Source: Mytilisepta virgata (Eukaryota; Mollusca; Bivalvia; Mytilida; Mytilidae). Taken from it: DNA of 64,000 nt. Below are positions 1 to 11,000 of this stretch, piece by piece (positions within the stretch are counted from its first letter, which is position 1; every line of letters begins with the position of its first letter). The position numbers and the translations under genes are program-made. A model generated the notes under the pieces. It searched no databases. It was not told the origin of the DNA and saw only the letters and a program-made list of their open reading frames with translations. Location: positions 14,092,001-14,156,000 of the forward strand of contig CM051508.1 of NCBI GenBank assembly GCA_028015205.1. The letters are read 5' to 3'.

Positions 1-1125
1 AAATAAAAACGACGCCATTATTGACTTGGCGGTCCGACTGCTTACACTGGTAACTAAATATAACTCAATAATTATTAATCTTTATAAAAGCTATTAAGAA
101 ACATTGGCAAATTTTGCAAAGAGATGAATATTGTAAATCAATATTCCAAAAAAATGCGTATAAACTCTATCATAGTCTGTAAACGCAGTAAAAATTCAAA
201 CGAGCACTTAACAAAAACAAGACTTTTAAATAGGGAGACTTTTATGAAGGGACCCTTGCTAAGTATGTCATAAAAATCCCGAAACACCGTTAGATAAAAA
301 TATATACTTTTGGTTAATATCCAATTAGTCTTTACGACTCTGTAAAGACGATGTCAAGCTTTAAGAGGTTCTAGTATGTATGTTGGTGAAGGAAATCTAT
401 CGGGGGTACAATCAAGATCACGTGATGGATATACACACATCGGAAGTAGCAAACTAGCAATCCACGTGAATGCTAATTGGTTGTATTTACTTGTTTATAT
501 CAATTTAAATTAATTAATGAGGTAGCGCACCAAATATCAGATAACCTCTGCTAGAAAGCGTGGAGTTATTGCAAACACTTCCAAACAGTTCAAAATTTCA
601 ACGGATAACACACAAACGCCATATATTCTTACAACAAAATTTCGGAAAAGTTAAAATTATAAAAGTTTTTATTGGAAAATAAATGCATATTTTAATTCAA
701 CACCTCTACTATTGATTTAATAAATCAAATAATTTACGATTAACGCTTGTTAGACTCTCGGAAAAGCAGATTTTCAAAAATGATACCACACACACCCAAA
801 AACCCAACGGATAACACACACACACCTGATTGAAGCTAACAGCAAATGAAAATAAATTTAAACAATCTGAATGACATGCACTTTGTACTATCTTGCTGTC
901 CTGATGTTTTTATAGTCTAAACCATGTCTTAAATTGTTAAAGTGTTATCAGTGGCCGTTCATGTCAAAATTGTGATACTTCAATCTCGTTACTTTTTTCC
1001 ATCGTCTTACTTTTAAAAAGTATCGGCTTACTTTAATCAGCTCAAAACCAATCAAAAACGGAGCTTACAAGAAAAAACCTTTTCAATAAATCTGGCGAGA
1101 TATAACTAGAGTGACTTAAAACAGT

Positions 1126-1561
1126 CTACTTCTCGGTCATCCAATCCAGCAAGTTACCAAAAAAGTCAGTCGAAGAGTATTTGTTAAATTCTATCATCAC
1201 AATTTTTAAAAAACTCCAGTCAACATAAAATAATGAATTTCCTGTAAAACAGTGAATTAGTATGTTAAAAGTAAATATACATGTATCAGCAAATTCTTCA
1301 CATAATTTACAAATAATTTTTATATACATCGTTTGAAAGAATTTATTTAAACACAACTGTTATTGCTATCGGATCCATTTGCTGTATAAACCTTTTACGT
1401 TTGCCCCAAAATAATTCTGTGTTATTTTTAAAATCCTGATCTGTATTTGACAATCTATAAAGCATTAAAATACGTTGAAAATTATGACAAGAATCAGCAG
1501 CTATTTTTGGTTGTTCAGTAAAAATTCTGTCAAAATTGGGAAGAAACTGACTGCAGTACAA
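1126..1561 (-). pseudogene. Two overlapping unrecognised ORFs inside the nested TIR element
   Basis: Reading the minus strand, one 72-codon frame (1561-1343) runs into a second 76-codon frame (1356-1126) that overlaps it by 14 bases. They could be the frameshifted remnant of one longer protein, possibly a transposase, because they lie between the ends of a TIR element. I recognise no domain or catalytic motif. The alternative is chance open frames in AT-rich DNA. Confidence 0.15.
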
Positions 1562-1927
1562 TTAAAAAAAATCGAATTTATATGAATCTGCACAGTACAA
1601 TAACGTTTTGACGATCACTCTTGACACAACTCTGTATCTTTATGGCTAAAGGTACAAAAATAAGCAAGGATACACTTTTTAATAACGACATTTTATATCA
1701 TATAAGATACTGCATACATTCTTAAATTTTTTATAAGCATGGGACAAAGTCACCTGGAAACGCAAAGAATTAAGCATTGTAACTTTTTAAACCAATCCTA
1801 AGTGGAAGCTACTAGTGTTCCGATAAATAACGGAGGTGCATACTTGAAGTCTCGTTTTAGAAGACACGAACAAAGATAATTTGTAAAAACCAATTTAATT
1901 GGTTAGCACAATTAAAAATGCAAATAT

Positions 1928-2112
1928 AAAAAGTATCGCGTTACATTTGAGAAGTAAGCCGATACTTTTTTCATTATGCATACTCTTTTTGTAATAGCTT
2001 ACTTTTGAGAAGTATCGCGATACTTGTTGAAAGTAAGCCGTTACTTGTTAAAAGTATCACGATACTTTTTGAAAGTTAGCCGATAGAAAAAAGTATAGGG
2101 ATAAAAGTATCG
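1928..2112. repeat. Subterminal array of GTATCGCGATAC / GTAAGCCGATAC motifs
   Basis: At least six related motifs lie in about 185 bp next to the right end of the nested TIR element. They include a perfect 16-bp palindrome, AAGTATCGCGATACTT, at 2010-2025, plus variants AAGTAAGCCGATACTT, AAGTAAGCCGTTACTT and AAGTATCACGATACTT. A single matching motif (AAGTATCGGCTTACTT) lies near the left end at about 1018-1033. Clustered subterminal repeats are typical transposase binding sites in hAT and similar DNA transposons. That role is inferred. Confidence 0.6.
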
Positions 2113-2639
2113 CAATCTTGACATGAACGGCCACTCATAAAGTTTATCCCCTATAAACATTCAAAATTTTAGAAAATGATGTATTTGTTATTTCAAATCA
2201 TAAAAAGGATTATTCATCCGCCTAGATGGTAGCGGCTCCTTTCAATAGAAAATATAAGAAAGAAATCTATATTTATATAAAACCTTTTTGACCTAAAACA
2301 TACAAATTTCGTAAATTATATATTTGTAATTTTAATTAAAAAAAATGCTTGTTGGCACAAAATGATCAATTACTAAAATTAGAAAAGTTAGAAAATAACG
2401 TGCTAGGTGCATCAATACATAAAACAAATTATGTTTGTTTTCTTATTCCTCACATCAGATAATCAGGTAATATATAAATAAGGTTTGCGATGGAGGCTTC
2501 ACTTCTTGTATCGTTTGTGTAATGATGAATTAATAAGCACAACCATCAAAATCCAAAACAATTTAAACAAAGAGGAATCATAACTCAGCTAAAAGGAAGA
2601 GCCTCAGAATAAAAAGTTTAACAGTCAATTTGGCTAGAT

Positions 2640-3170
2640 TTTCCAAAGGTTCCTATGTTAAACTTAGTTCAGCTGTGGCAGCCATCTTGGTTGACAGTCC
2701 AGGTCATCAGACACAATTCTGAAAGAGGGCCGTCTAAGAACCATCGCTGCCAACTAAAGTTCTAATTGGCTCAGTGGTTTCAGACAAAAAGATTTTTAAA
2801 TTAAATTTCCAATAGGGTACTATGTTAAACTTAAGTTTTGCTGTGGCGGCCATCTTGGTTGATAGTCCGGGTCATCAGACACAATCCTGAAACAGGACCA
2901 CGTAAGGGTTATTACTGCTAAGTTTAGTTCTAATTGGCCATGTAGTTTCATGAAGAAGATTTTAAAAATTCATCCCGCTTTTTTTCTATTTTTAGTCACA
3001 GCAGCCTCATTTGTTGAAATTCGGGGATGCCGTATATAATTTTGCAAGGGGACCACCCAAGGACCACTCCACCAATGTTTGGACCCAATTGGCACAGGGG
3101 TTTCAGAGGAGAAGATCTTTAAAGGAAAGTTTATGCCGGACGCTGTCTTTAAAAGGCAAAAACTCCTGTA
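2640..3170 (+). repeat. Degenerate tandem repeat, about 167-bp unit, GGCGGCCATCTTGG type
   Basis: Units begin near TATGTTAAAC at 2654 and 2821 (167 bp apart), each followed by GTGGCRGCCATCTTGGTTGA, CAGACACAATYCTGAAA and a TCTAATTGGCYCAGTGGTTTC block. A third, more diverged unit follows to about 3170. Related units occur at about 4000-4300 and inside a PLE at 22613-22790. I know similar tandem-core dispersed repeats from bivalve noncoding DNA. Confidence 0.65.
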
Positions 3171-3754
3171 AGGGAAAGTTTGAATGTTTATATGGGATAA
3201 ACTTTAACAAGGCATGGTTTATACTATAGACACGTCACAAAATTAACATTATACGAAGTGCATGTCATTCAGATTCTTTATTTTTACTTTCATATGATGT
3301 TAGCTTAAATTAGGTGTGTGTGTGGTATCCGTTGGATTTTTGGATGTGTGTAGTATAATTTTTGTAAATATGCTTTTCAGACTACCAAACAAGCGTTTAT
3401 CATAAATTATTTTATTAAATCAATAGTAGAGGTGTTGAATTAAAACATGCATTTATTTTCTAATAAAAACTCCTATAATTTTAACTTTTCCGAAATTTTG
3501 TTGTACAAATGTATGGAATGTGTGTGTTATCGTCTAAATTTTGGAACTGTTTCGAACTGCACGCTTTCTAGCAAAATAATTGTGTATTGCACAACTTAAG
3601 GTTATCTGATATTGGATGCGCTACATCCGTAATTAATTTTAATTGATATGAACAGGTAAATACGACCAATTACCGTCCAAACGGATTGCTAGACTTCTAC
3701 TTTCGATTTTTGAATTATCATTGTCGGCTTTCGTAATAAGACATTATCTGTACA

Positions 3755-3960
3755 GTGGAAGCTGAAATTAAAGCTACGTTATAACTTCTTTTTTCCCTTA
3801 AGAAGCCTGTCAAGGAAGCCTGTCTCATATGAGAAAAGGAATAAATCGAAGAGGAGTGGCGCATAATTAGTGCCCACAGGAATGTCAATAGTCTGTTGGA
3901 AAACACGTCTGCCAAATTGAACAAAAATGTTGTCGATCAAAATTTCAATTATCAGGACAA
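3755..3960 (-). pseudogene. Penelope-like element reverse transcriptase fragment
   Basis: The minus strand encodes a broken stretch of PLE reverse transcriptase: an IEILIDNIFVQFG-like segment, then VFQQTIDIPVGTN, then an LFLFSYET-like segment and the start of the SFNFS strand that precedes the catalytic YIDD box. The same blocks occur in order in the other PLE copies of this window. Only about 70 codons remain, with frame changes, so the copy is dead. It abuts the outer end of the long inverted-repeat element. Confidence 0.7.
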
Positions 3961-3964
3961 TTTA

Positions 3965-4310
3965 CAACAAACTTAAAAGCAATGGTCCGTAGATGGTCCT
4001 CTTTCAGAATTGTGTCTGTTGACCCAAACTATCAACCAAGATGGCCACCACAGCCAAATGTTTAACCCTGTTAGAACTGGTCACTATATGTTATGGGCAA
4101 TGCACTATCAGGTGAGCAATACAGGCTCCTGAGAGCCTCTGGCTTCTATCGTAGTAACAGCAGCCATGTCGGGTGGAAGTCGGGAATACCGGACACAGTT
4201 TTTAAAATGGGTCAACTTAGGACCATTCCACAAAATGTGGTCCCAATTGGCCCAGATGTTTCAGAGGAGATCTTTAAAGGAACATTTACATACAGACAAT
4301 AGACGACGTA
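3965..4310. repeat. Dispersed repeat units of the 167-bp family, mixed orientation
   Basis: 3970-4065 is an inverted unit containing CAACCAAGATGGCCACCACAG. 4107-4140 holds the CAGGTGAGCAATACAGGCTC end motif also found at about 39674. 4200-4300 is a forward unit with CCCAATTGGCCCAGATGTTTC matching about 3088-3110. No coding potential is evident. Confidence 0.5.
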
Positions 4311-5714
4311 TAAAGGTCCGGTGATCTAAAAATACATTTCTGATGAATTCGAGTTGTCACGCATGAGAGCTACGTAAAGCCATATTCGTTTTCACAACGA
4401 AGATGTCAATGGAGCTTATCGACGAAATCAAACTTTAGTTTATTGAACGAAATAGGAAAATTAAAAATAAGATCAATGAAAAATAGAATAAAATATAACA
4501 TGGGCAAACAATTTTAATCTGTGAAATGATTCTCAAGTCATCTTTTGGGAAAAAGTGAGGAGAAAATTGCTCTGAAACCTCTTAAATCAATAAGCTTTAG
4601 ATGGAAAATTAAACATTTCAAGGCTTTTACAGTAAATTCTATGAAAAAGTTTAAAAGTAAAGTTTTGACAAATTTCTTTTCCTGTTCATTTCTTGAAAAC
4701 AATTTCATTGTGCAAAACTATTTGAAGGCATATGAACCTTTTTTACCTGCAAGGAGATGAGCAATATCCTGGATTTTATTCAGAATGGATATGTTAAATA
4801 ATTGAGAATAGTTTGTTTCTTAAAAAATGGGATTTTAGATTCACTAGCGGGAAATGTAAATTTCGATACAGTTTTCAGTTTCTTCTATTGAACTTACCTT
4901 CATCTTGTTCTGTTTCTGTTTTTGTTTCTGTTTTTGTTTCTGTTTCAATGGTTTCTGCTTTATTTCTGGACTTGTATCAGTACTGTATACTAATATTAAA
5001 TAATTACATGTGGTATTTCATTTTCACCTTTTATATATGCTAATACTGTCCATTTAGATTATTCGAGAAAAAGAGTAGATATTTTAGATAGTCGAATCCC
5101 AAACGGAAATCGATCAAGATAGAATTCGCTGGAATTTTCCCCACTGATAAACAGGTCAAACAAACAGCCATAAAATGGTGTAAAGGATAAAACACTTATA
5201 CAGCAACTACAGGTACTTTGAACAACAAATTTAAAGAGATAAAACATGATGAAGACTGAACTTGGCGATGACAATAAGTGATTATTTTACTACATACTCG
5301 ATAAAACAAGGAAATGACCTATAATGCAGTTATCAAATTACTGATTGTAACACTGTAACATTACATATTATGCTCCATGTACAATTTAAAAGTGTCAAAC
5401 ATTGCATTTCAAATTTTGTAAATTCATGTTCGGCATACTTAGGAAACGTGTTCACTTAGGGAGCTAACATTTGATTTTCATGGGGAGGGGGGGGGGGGGC
5501 TATGATTAAATGTTTGATACTGCCTATTTTTAGCCGAAATTTGGGTCATTATTTTTATTTTCATTTAAACCAAAATATTTCCTGATTGACACAGGTCCTG
5601 GATTGTTTTTTTTATCTATATACAAAATTCTGGTCCTTTTAATTTCAAATTTCATCCTAGCTTCTCCGTAAAAATCAAATTTGCTGTACCATGCTTCTCT
5701 TTAGAACTTGGAAG
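4311..5714. other. No gene seen; low-complexity sequence
   Basis: Only short AT-rich open frames without recognisable domains. It includes a TTTCTGTTTTTG-type tandem tract at about 4911-4949 and a G-run near 5485-5499. Confidence 0.5.
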
Positions 5715-6140
5715 ACAGCCTTTACATTATGATATCGTTAAAAGTACAACATAAGTTGTCCTTACCTTTGTGTTGGGCATTTGTGTACGGTTCAAACTAT
5801 ATAATAAAACGTACAAATCCGTTGGGACAATCTTTTTTTAAATTTCATTGCTATTACTATACTAGGTTACCCTTTAAATATGTACGAAGTTTAAACTTGC
5901 CTTCCGTTTAAAGTAAGCATATAGTGTATAATGAAACATAGATTTAAAGTTTATTTCCATAATAATATACATAATATGATGATGTTTGATGTAATATTAA
6001 ATCCTTTTAAAGTATATTGGCATCATGTTTTAGTATATTCAAAACTGTTTCAGTCATATTGAAAGTCATATCGATCCCTTTTGAAATATTTCAATTGCAG
6101 GGCACCCAAAATTTAATCGGAGTTTCTGAACTAAGAAATC
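5715..6140 (+). repeat. Direct repeat, copy 1 (partner 11650-11980)
   Basis: Shares ACAAATCCGTYRGRACAATCTTTTT, TTTAAACTTGCCTTC, ATAATAATATACA, AAAACTGTTT and AATTTAATCRSAGTTTCTGAA in the same order with 11650-11980. The partner is cut immediately after TTTCTGAA by a PLE insertion, so this copy shows the uninterrupted sequence. Confidence 0.6.
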
Positions 6141-6184
6141 ACATGTAGCATCATTCATTTTCACATACTACTCTCAAGTTAGCG

Positions 6185-6480
6185 ATTTCCGAGTAAATAT
6201 GCGCAAATTTGGAAACCTAAAGTCTGTCGCAACTACATGTGTAATTTCTATACACAAGCAAAGTGAGTATTCCAGTAAAGCCGTCCAATTATTGAAATGT
6301 AGTTTGCAGCAATTCTTGGAAAATATAACGTTTACATCGCTTTTGCTCGTTCATGTGCATAAATATTAAACGGAAAATTATAATGCTGTGTGTAAGTTTC
6401 AAAGGATTTATCTAAACTTTTTAATTTTAGTGTTGCATTATTCAGTAAAATCAATTTTTGAAAATGCTGTATTTATGTTA
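6185..6480 (+). repeat. Inverted repeat, copy 1 (partner 9095-9365)
   Basis: CCGAGTAA-TATGCG, TCTGTCGC, CAATTATTGAA, AGTTTGCAGC and GTGCATAAATATT appear in order here and reverse-complemented at 9095-9365. Confidence 0.6.
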
Positions 6481-6957
6481 AGAGACTAGGAAACTGTATA
6501 AATGTCCACTTGACAAATAATCGATTGACACTTATATGTATATGGAAAACATGAAAAATTATATATAGAAACGTCCTCTTTCTCTTAAAATTAATATTTA
6601 TTGTATATATCTGACATCTGTTATTAGATGTAACCATTCCTTTTCAACAAAAAAAAAAAAAAAAAAAAAAAAAAAACACATCTGTCAGCACGATTTTTCT
6701 AATAATTATCCTAACCTTTGTAGTGAACTTTTAAATACAGTTTAAACTGTATAATAACTGTATAATAACATTTAAAGATCAGTTGGGACGATCCTTTATC
6801 TACTATCAATGATAATACAGTTTAAGGATCGAAATACACCCTTACTATTACAAGGATTTATTTAAAGCTTTTTATTTTTAGGTTTTTAATTTTTCAGCAA
6901 AGTCTATATTTAAATGGTGTGTTATCTTTTGAATGTATTACAAAGATTTATTTTAAT

Positions 6958-7137
6958 ATAACAACCCAAAGATACTAATATTAGATATAGTTAATTTATA
7001 CTATGCTGTATGCGACGCATTTTAAGGAGTTACCTCTCCTCAGCATCATTAAACGCGAAATATTGTGAAGACCAAAAACCAAAACTTTGCCTTTCAGGTA
7101 TTTAAATTTCGATATTTTTTGATATAGACAATGAATT
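6958..7137 (-). repeat. Retrozyme-derived insertion
   Basis: On the minus strand this matches the hammerhead end of the 26.2-26.9 kb tandem units: GGTTTTTGGTCTTC, then the ribozyme, then AGCATAGTATAAATT, TCTAATATTAGTATCTTTGG and GTTAT. It is absent from the paralogous copy at about 10380, so it is an insertion or retained remnant in this copy. Confidence 0.6.
7003..7049 (-). ncRNA. Decayed type I hammerhead ribozyme
   Basis: In order on the minus strand: helix I 5' arm ATGATG, core CTGAGGA (fits CUGANGA), helix II GAGG/CCTT around TAACT, then AAAA in place of the required GAAA, helix III ATGC/GCAT around GTC, cleavage-site A, and helix I 3' arm CAGCAT (one mismatch). The G-to-A change hits the catalytic G12, so activity should be lost. 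Helix III is perfectly paired. Confidence 0.6.
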
Positions 7138-7218
7138 AGCGTAAGTTACTCTTTTTTTATCAACGTCAAGTCATTTTCTGAAGAATATGCTGTTGGCGTG
7201 GCCAATGATGCGAGTACA

Positions 7219-7450
7219 GCAATAGCCTTTTTTAAGAAACTCATTTCCGGTAATTCTGAATCTAAAATTATAATTTGAAGAAAGTTATTTGCCTTACTTT
7301 ACTTACTTAAATTTTTGGTGAACAAAACTTTTTCTAGCCTTAGTATGTAGCACAATGTGGCTGCCCCCATTAAACAAAGGCTTTTCTAAATGACCAATAA
7401 GTAGAAAGTGCATATGCACCTATTGCGCCTGCTGCGCTCGCTATTATCCA
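7219..7450 (+). repeat. Dispersed repeat (inverted partner 58215-58435)
   Basis: Blocks TACAGCAATA, TTTCYRGAAA-type, CTTACTTTACTTAC, CTAGCCTTAGTATGTAG, GGCTGCCCCCATTAAACAAAG and GCGCTCGCTATTAT recur reverse-complemented at 58215-58435. It interrupts a direct repeat whose other copy (about 10465) lacks it. Confidence 0.6.
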
Positions 7451-7659
7451 TATCTAAGTTTTCTCTTGTCAATAATACTTAATACTACATATGTCTTGGA
7501 AATTTTTTTCAGTTTACCTGTTTTTTATGCATTTCATGTTAATTTAAAACAAATATTTTAAACTTCTGATATTGTCACTGTGAAATTTGATACTTTTTTG
7601 GAGAACAGAGACTGCATTTTGTTTACAAAATCTGTGTCAGAGTGCACTGAGAGATCTAG

Positions 7660-8410
7660 CGATAAAATTATTAAATATTATAATGATTATTATTAAATTG
7701 ATTAATGACTTATTTATTTTTCTAGTTTTTATTGCCTTGAAATCCAACATGTTATATTGATAAGCATCTTTTGCATTCATTATGGAAAGTACTCACTGCA
7801 ACAGTCTTAATACTTTTTGGTGAACAAATTTCACTCCTGCCTTTAAAACTGAGTTGAAAAAATCATCTATTGCCAATACATGGACTTATTTTACTAGGAA
7901 ACAAAGTCCTAGGGAAATAATTTACTACGGGACTAAATGTACGGTTACATACTCACTAGTTTAAATTTGAATAATTGTGAACTGATTTAATACGAATATA
8001 AATCCCCTACAAATAAAAGAACTGATGTGACGTTCCAATTAGTCCCAAATCCTGAGACTAAATTATCTAGTAAAAATCAAAACAAGGACTTACTTTACTA
8101 GGAAAGAAAGCCCGGGGGACATATTTTACTACGGGACTAAATTTACTGTTAGAAACATTTATTTGGGTCACCTGATCTCTGCTTCATTTTCACGGGCCAG
8201 TGTTTACATTTACATTCTTTGGGATAACGTCTGTTTCTCAGCAACTCACAACTCTATCTGTTCTTTATATATTGTACACATTGAAATAAATATAAAGATA
8301 TCTAACATCTGACATTTTCCTTATTTGTTTGTGGTCAAGTAATTCACATCCATTTTTTAGATACTGTTAGTCATGCCCAATTATCTCTCTAATTAATAAC
8401 AATTGGTTAG
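7660..8410 (+). repeat. Inverted repeat, left copy (partner 13785-14560)
   Basis: About 750 bp recur in reverse at 13785-14560, including ACTGAGTTGAAAAAATCATC, GATTTAATACGAATAT, ACGTTCCAATTAGTCC, CTCTATCTGTTCTTTATATA, and ACTGTTAGTCATGCCCAATT. Internally it carries several copies of a GGACTTATTTTACTAGGAAA-like motif, one near 7880 and one near 8085. Confidence 0.7.
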
Positions 8411-9094
8411 TGTTTGGATATTATATGCAGAGTAATTTCAGATTTGGATTCAATGAAATAGTTCCTGTGTGAATTGTATGTTTAATTTTAATTATTAATT
8501 TATAGTCGTGAGTGAAAGTTTTAGATCGATGCATTATTATTGAACAGTAAGCATGTTAAATAATTCTTATTTAAAGGGAATCGACCAAATTTGACAAGAA
8601 TTTAATTTAACATCAACCTTAACATCACTGCGAACTGAATACATGTAACTTAGTTGTAGTTTTAATTGAGAATAATGCATCTCAGACTCTAAGTGTGGAA
8701 TCTTTGTTATTAGTAATACGTAACAAGACACGACAGCACAGGAACTACACTAGCAATATGAACTCTCATGAAAAACCGGGAGTGACATCAGGTGCTCGGA
8801 AAGGTAAGCATGTCCTTCTCAGTTAACAGCACCATATGTGGTGACAAGTATTATTATTGACAAGATATTGATTGATTATTTAAATATTGTTTTACGCCGA
8901 GCTGGCCATATTTCAGTCAATATTACGGTGAGAACTTATCTAAACGGAGCTGGTAAATATTGACAAGATAATATGTTCTTCAGAAAATGACATATAGTTG
9001 ATAAAAAATAGTACATAATTCTGCCCCATATGATTTCGATGTCCAAAAATATCGAAATGTAAATACCTGAAAGCACAGGTGTTAAATAAATCAT

Positions 9095-9365
9095 TGTAAT
9101 GCATTCAAAAGATGAAAGATAAAAACACCATTTAACAAATGGTTTTTTCTGAATGATTAAACACGTAAAAAAATAACGCTTTAATAAATCTTTGTAATAT
9201 TACATAAATAATCATAATTTCTGGTTGAATATTTATGCACATAAAAGAGCAAATTTATTGCAATGGCTGCAAACTGCATTCAATAATTAGATGGGTTCAC
9301 TTTTTAGAAAGTTTTTGGAAAAATCTAGTCGCGACAGATTTTATGTTACCATATGTACGCATAAT
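9095..9365 (-). repeat. Inverted repeat, copy 2 (partner 6185-6480)
   Basis: Reverse-complement match to 6185-6480. Key blocks are GTGCATAAATATT, GCAGTTTGCAGCC and TCTGTCGCGACTAG on the minus strand. Confidence 0.6.
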
Positions 9366-9479
9366 TACTCGGATTGATTGATTGATTTATTGTTGCGTAA
9401 CGTACAGTGGTAAATGTTTCATGCTTCTTCAGGCCATCATCTTTTTCGAAAACTACGGGGGGATTTTATCACGCAGGGA

Positions 9480-9910
9480 GTGTGGCATTCTCTAAAAATG
9501 TTACTCACTATTGTCCGCTTTCAGGCAATTTTTGGCACGATGATTCCATAAGGGGAATTTCGTGTCCATCTCCCTATAGTCACTAAAAATGTCCGCTGTC
9601 CGGCTTTTTTTGGTATGATGATTCTGTAAGAGGAATGCCGTGTCCATATCCATATAATCACATCTTATTGGCTTCATTTTCTCACTTAAAAATGGTAAAG
9701 TTGTTAAGTTGTTGGATCAGTGCTATTTATTAGTAAATTTCAATTTTAGGTCAGCTATATTTGGTATATATATTCCATGTAAGGTGTACATGTAAGTGAC
9801 AATTTGGTCCTAGTAATATAAGTATGGGTAGAATAATGTCCCTAGGGAAATAGATCTATGGTGTCAAATTTTCCAAGTAAAAGCATTCCAACTAATAGTA
9901 ATCTTAGTTC
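9480..9910 (+). repeat. 78-bp doublet and inverted repeat (partner 14795-15070)
   Basis: Two units with TTTTTGGYAYGATGATTCYRTAAG and CGTGTCCAT lie 78 bp apart (CGTGTCCAT at 9561 and 9639). From 9560 to 9910 the sequence recurs reversed at 14795-15070, including AGGTCAGCTATATTTG, ATATATTCCATGTAAGGTG and GCATTCCAACTAATAGTAAT. Confidence 0.6.
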
Positions 9911-9929
9911 GGGGTCAATATTAAAGGTC

Positions 9930-10510
9930 CATTTGACAAATATTCGAATGACATTTACACGTGTTTGGGATGTCCTGAAACATTATCTATAGAAACATAT
10001 ATCTGACACCTCTTATTAGATGTAATCATTTCTTTCCAACAGCAAAAGAAAATACAACGAAATGAGCCACATCTGTAAGCACGATTTTTCTAATTACTTG
10101 TCCTTACCTTTGTATTGAACTTTTATTTACGGTTTAAACTGTATAATAAAATTCAAAGGTCCGTTGAAACAATCCTTCTTCTACTATCACTGTTGATACA
10201 GTTTATAGATCGAAATGCACCTTTAAAATATAATCATGATTATTTGTTTACTATTACAAGGATCTATTTAAAGCTTTGCATTTTTAGGTTTTGGATTTTT
10301 CAGCAAAATCTATATTTAAATGATGTTTTATCTTTTGAATGTATTGCAATGATTTATTTAAAACTTTTCGGTCAGGATTAGTTACTCTTTTTTATCAACG
10401 TCAAATCATTTTCTGAAGAATATATTAATATGCTGTTGGCGTGGCCAATGATGCGAGAACAGAAACTGAATGTTGCTTACAAAAGCTGGGTCAGGGTGCA
10501 CTGAGAATAT
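9930..10510 (+). repeat. Direct repeat, copy 2 (partner 6490-7215)
   Basis: Second copy of the 6490-7215 sequence. It continues directly from GTGGCCAATGATGCGAG into GAACAGARACTG, which corresponds to about 7606 in copy 1. This gives the uninserted state of both extra blocks in copy 1. Confidence 0.65.
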
Positions 10511-10559
10511 GGAAGAAGGAATTTTCACATTATGTCCTGAAACTGCCTTTTCCAATAAT

Positions 10560-11000
10560 TAAAACTGCTTATCCGATTTTCAAGGGCATGCGTGAGTTAC
10601 CCTGACTTTGGACAAAGAAGATTACTGCTGACAAAAAACTTCATAACAAGGGTTTTATCAGGGATAATTTTATGTGATCACTTAAGATATTTTACGGTCG
10701 TCATCAGGAATTGACCGTTACAGTATCCCAATATCTAAGATGATGTTGGACCTGTTTCCACTGTTGTTGCATTTCATGTGTCTCCACCGGTTTGTGACTT
10801 CACGACGGGGGTTGTCGTATACAGAGCAGAAGCTGCTTACCATTCTGGAACACCTAGGTTCACTCCTGGCTTTTATAGGAGTTCATGTTGTTCATTATTT
10901 TAGTGTTAAGTGTTTTTCTGTTGTGTTTGTGGTTGCTTATTTGTCTTCCCTGGTTTTTCTGTCCAATGGATGACGTTTTTTGGTTTGATCCTTCTCTTAC
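10560..11000 (+). pseudogene. Penelope-like element, 3' fragment
   Basis: Starts with the C-terminal PLE block around CAAGGGCATGCGTG, continues through frames equivalent to the KLLxQGFIRD and RKFYGRHHELIDRYNVPIS-MMLDLFP region, and ends in the conserved 3' noncoding segment with GTCCAATGGATGACG. Frames are broken by small indels and no catalytic region is left. Sibling 3' ends lie at 11985, 22183 and about 60665. Confidence 0.75.

Larger units (their letters stand above)
950..2137. mobile_element. Nested TIR element with palindromic subterminal repeats
   Basis: The ends are a perfect 18-bp inverted repeat, AGTGGCCGTTCATGTCAA at 950-967 and its complement at 2118-2135, followed inward by a shared GATACTT stretch. 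It sits in the left arm of the larger inverted-repeat element. The right arm (about 3205-3225, reversed) serves as an empty-site reference: it runs straight through where this element interrupts the left arm. The flanks show an imperfect duplication, TAAAGTGTTATC at 938-949 and TAAAGTTTATC at 2138-2148. The terminal sequence and flank length suggest a hAT-like element, but the family is not established. Confidence 0.6.
430..3710. mobile_element. Long terminal-inverted-repeat element, interrupted by a nested element
   Basis: The segment 430-949 (resuming at about 2138-2165 after a nested insertion) is an imperfect reverse complement of about 3200-3710. Shared landmarks include AGCAATCC at the outer ends, an AT-rich block with ACACCTCTACTATTGATT, CA-rich tracts around AACGGATAACACAC, and CTGAATGACATGCACTT near the inner ends. 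The arms are about 500 bp and roughly 80 percent alike by eye. The original spacer (about 2165-3200) holds AT-rich sequence and a tandem repeat. No transposase ORF is present, so this is either a non-autonomous foldback-type element or an inverted duplication. Outer ends are approximate and I could not identify a target duplication. Confidence 0.6.
6490..7215 (+). repeat. Direct repeat, copy 1 (partner 9930-10510), carrying two insertions
   Basis: Matches 9930-10510 through ATATCTGACAYCTSTTATTAG, CAGCACGATTTTTCTAAT, GGTTTAAACTGTATAATAA, CAGCAAARTCTATATTTAAA, AGTTACTCTTTTTT and GCTGTTGGCGTGGCCAATG. Relative to the partner it has an extra 6958-7137 (retrozyme-related, minus) and an extra block starting at 7219. 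A 29-base A-run lies at about 6648-6676. Confidence 0.65.
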
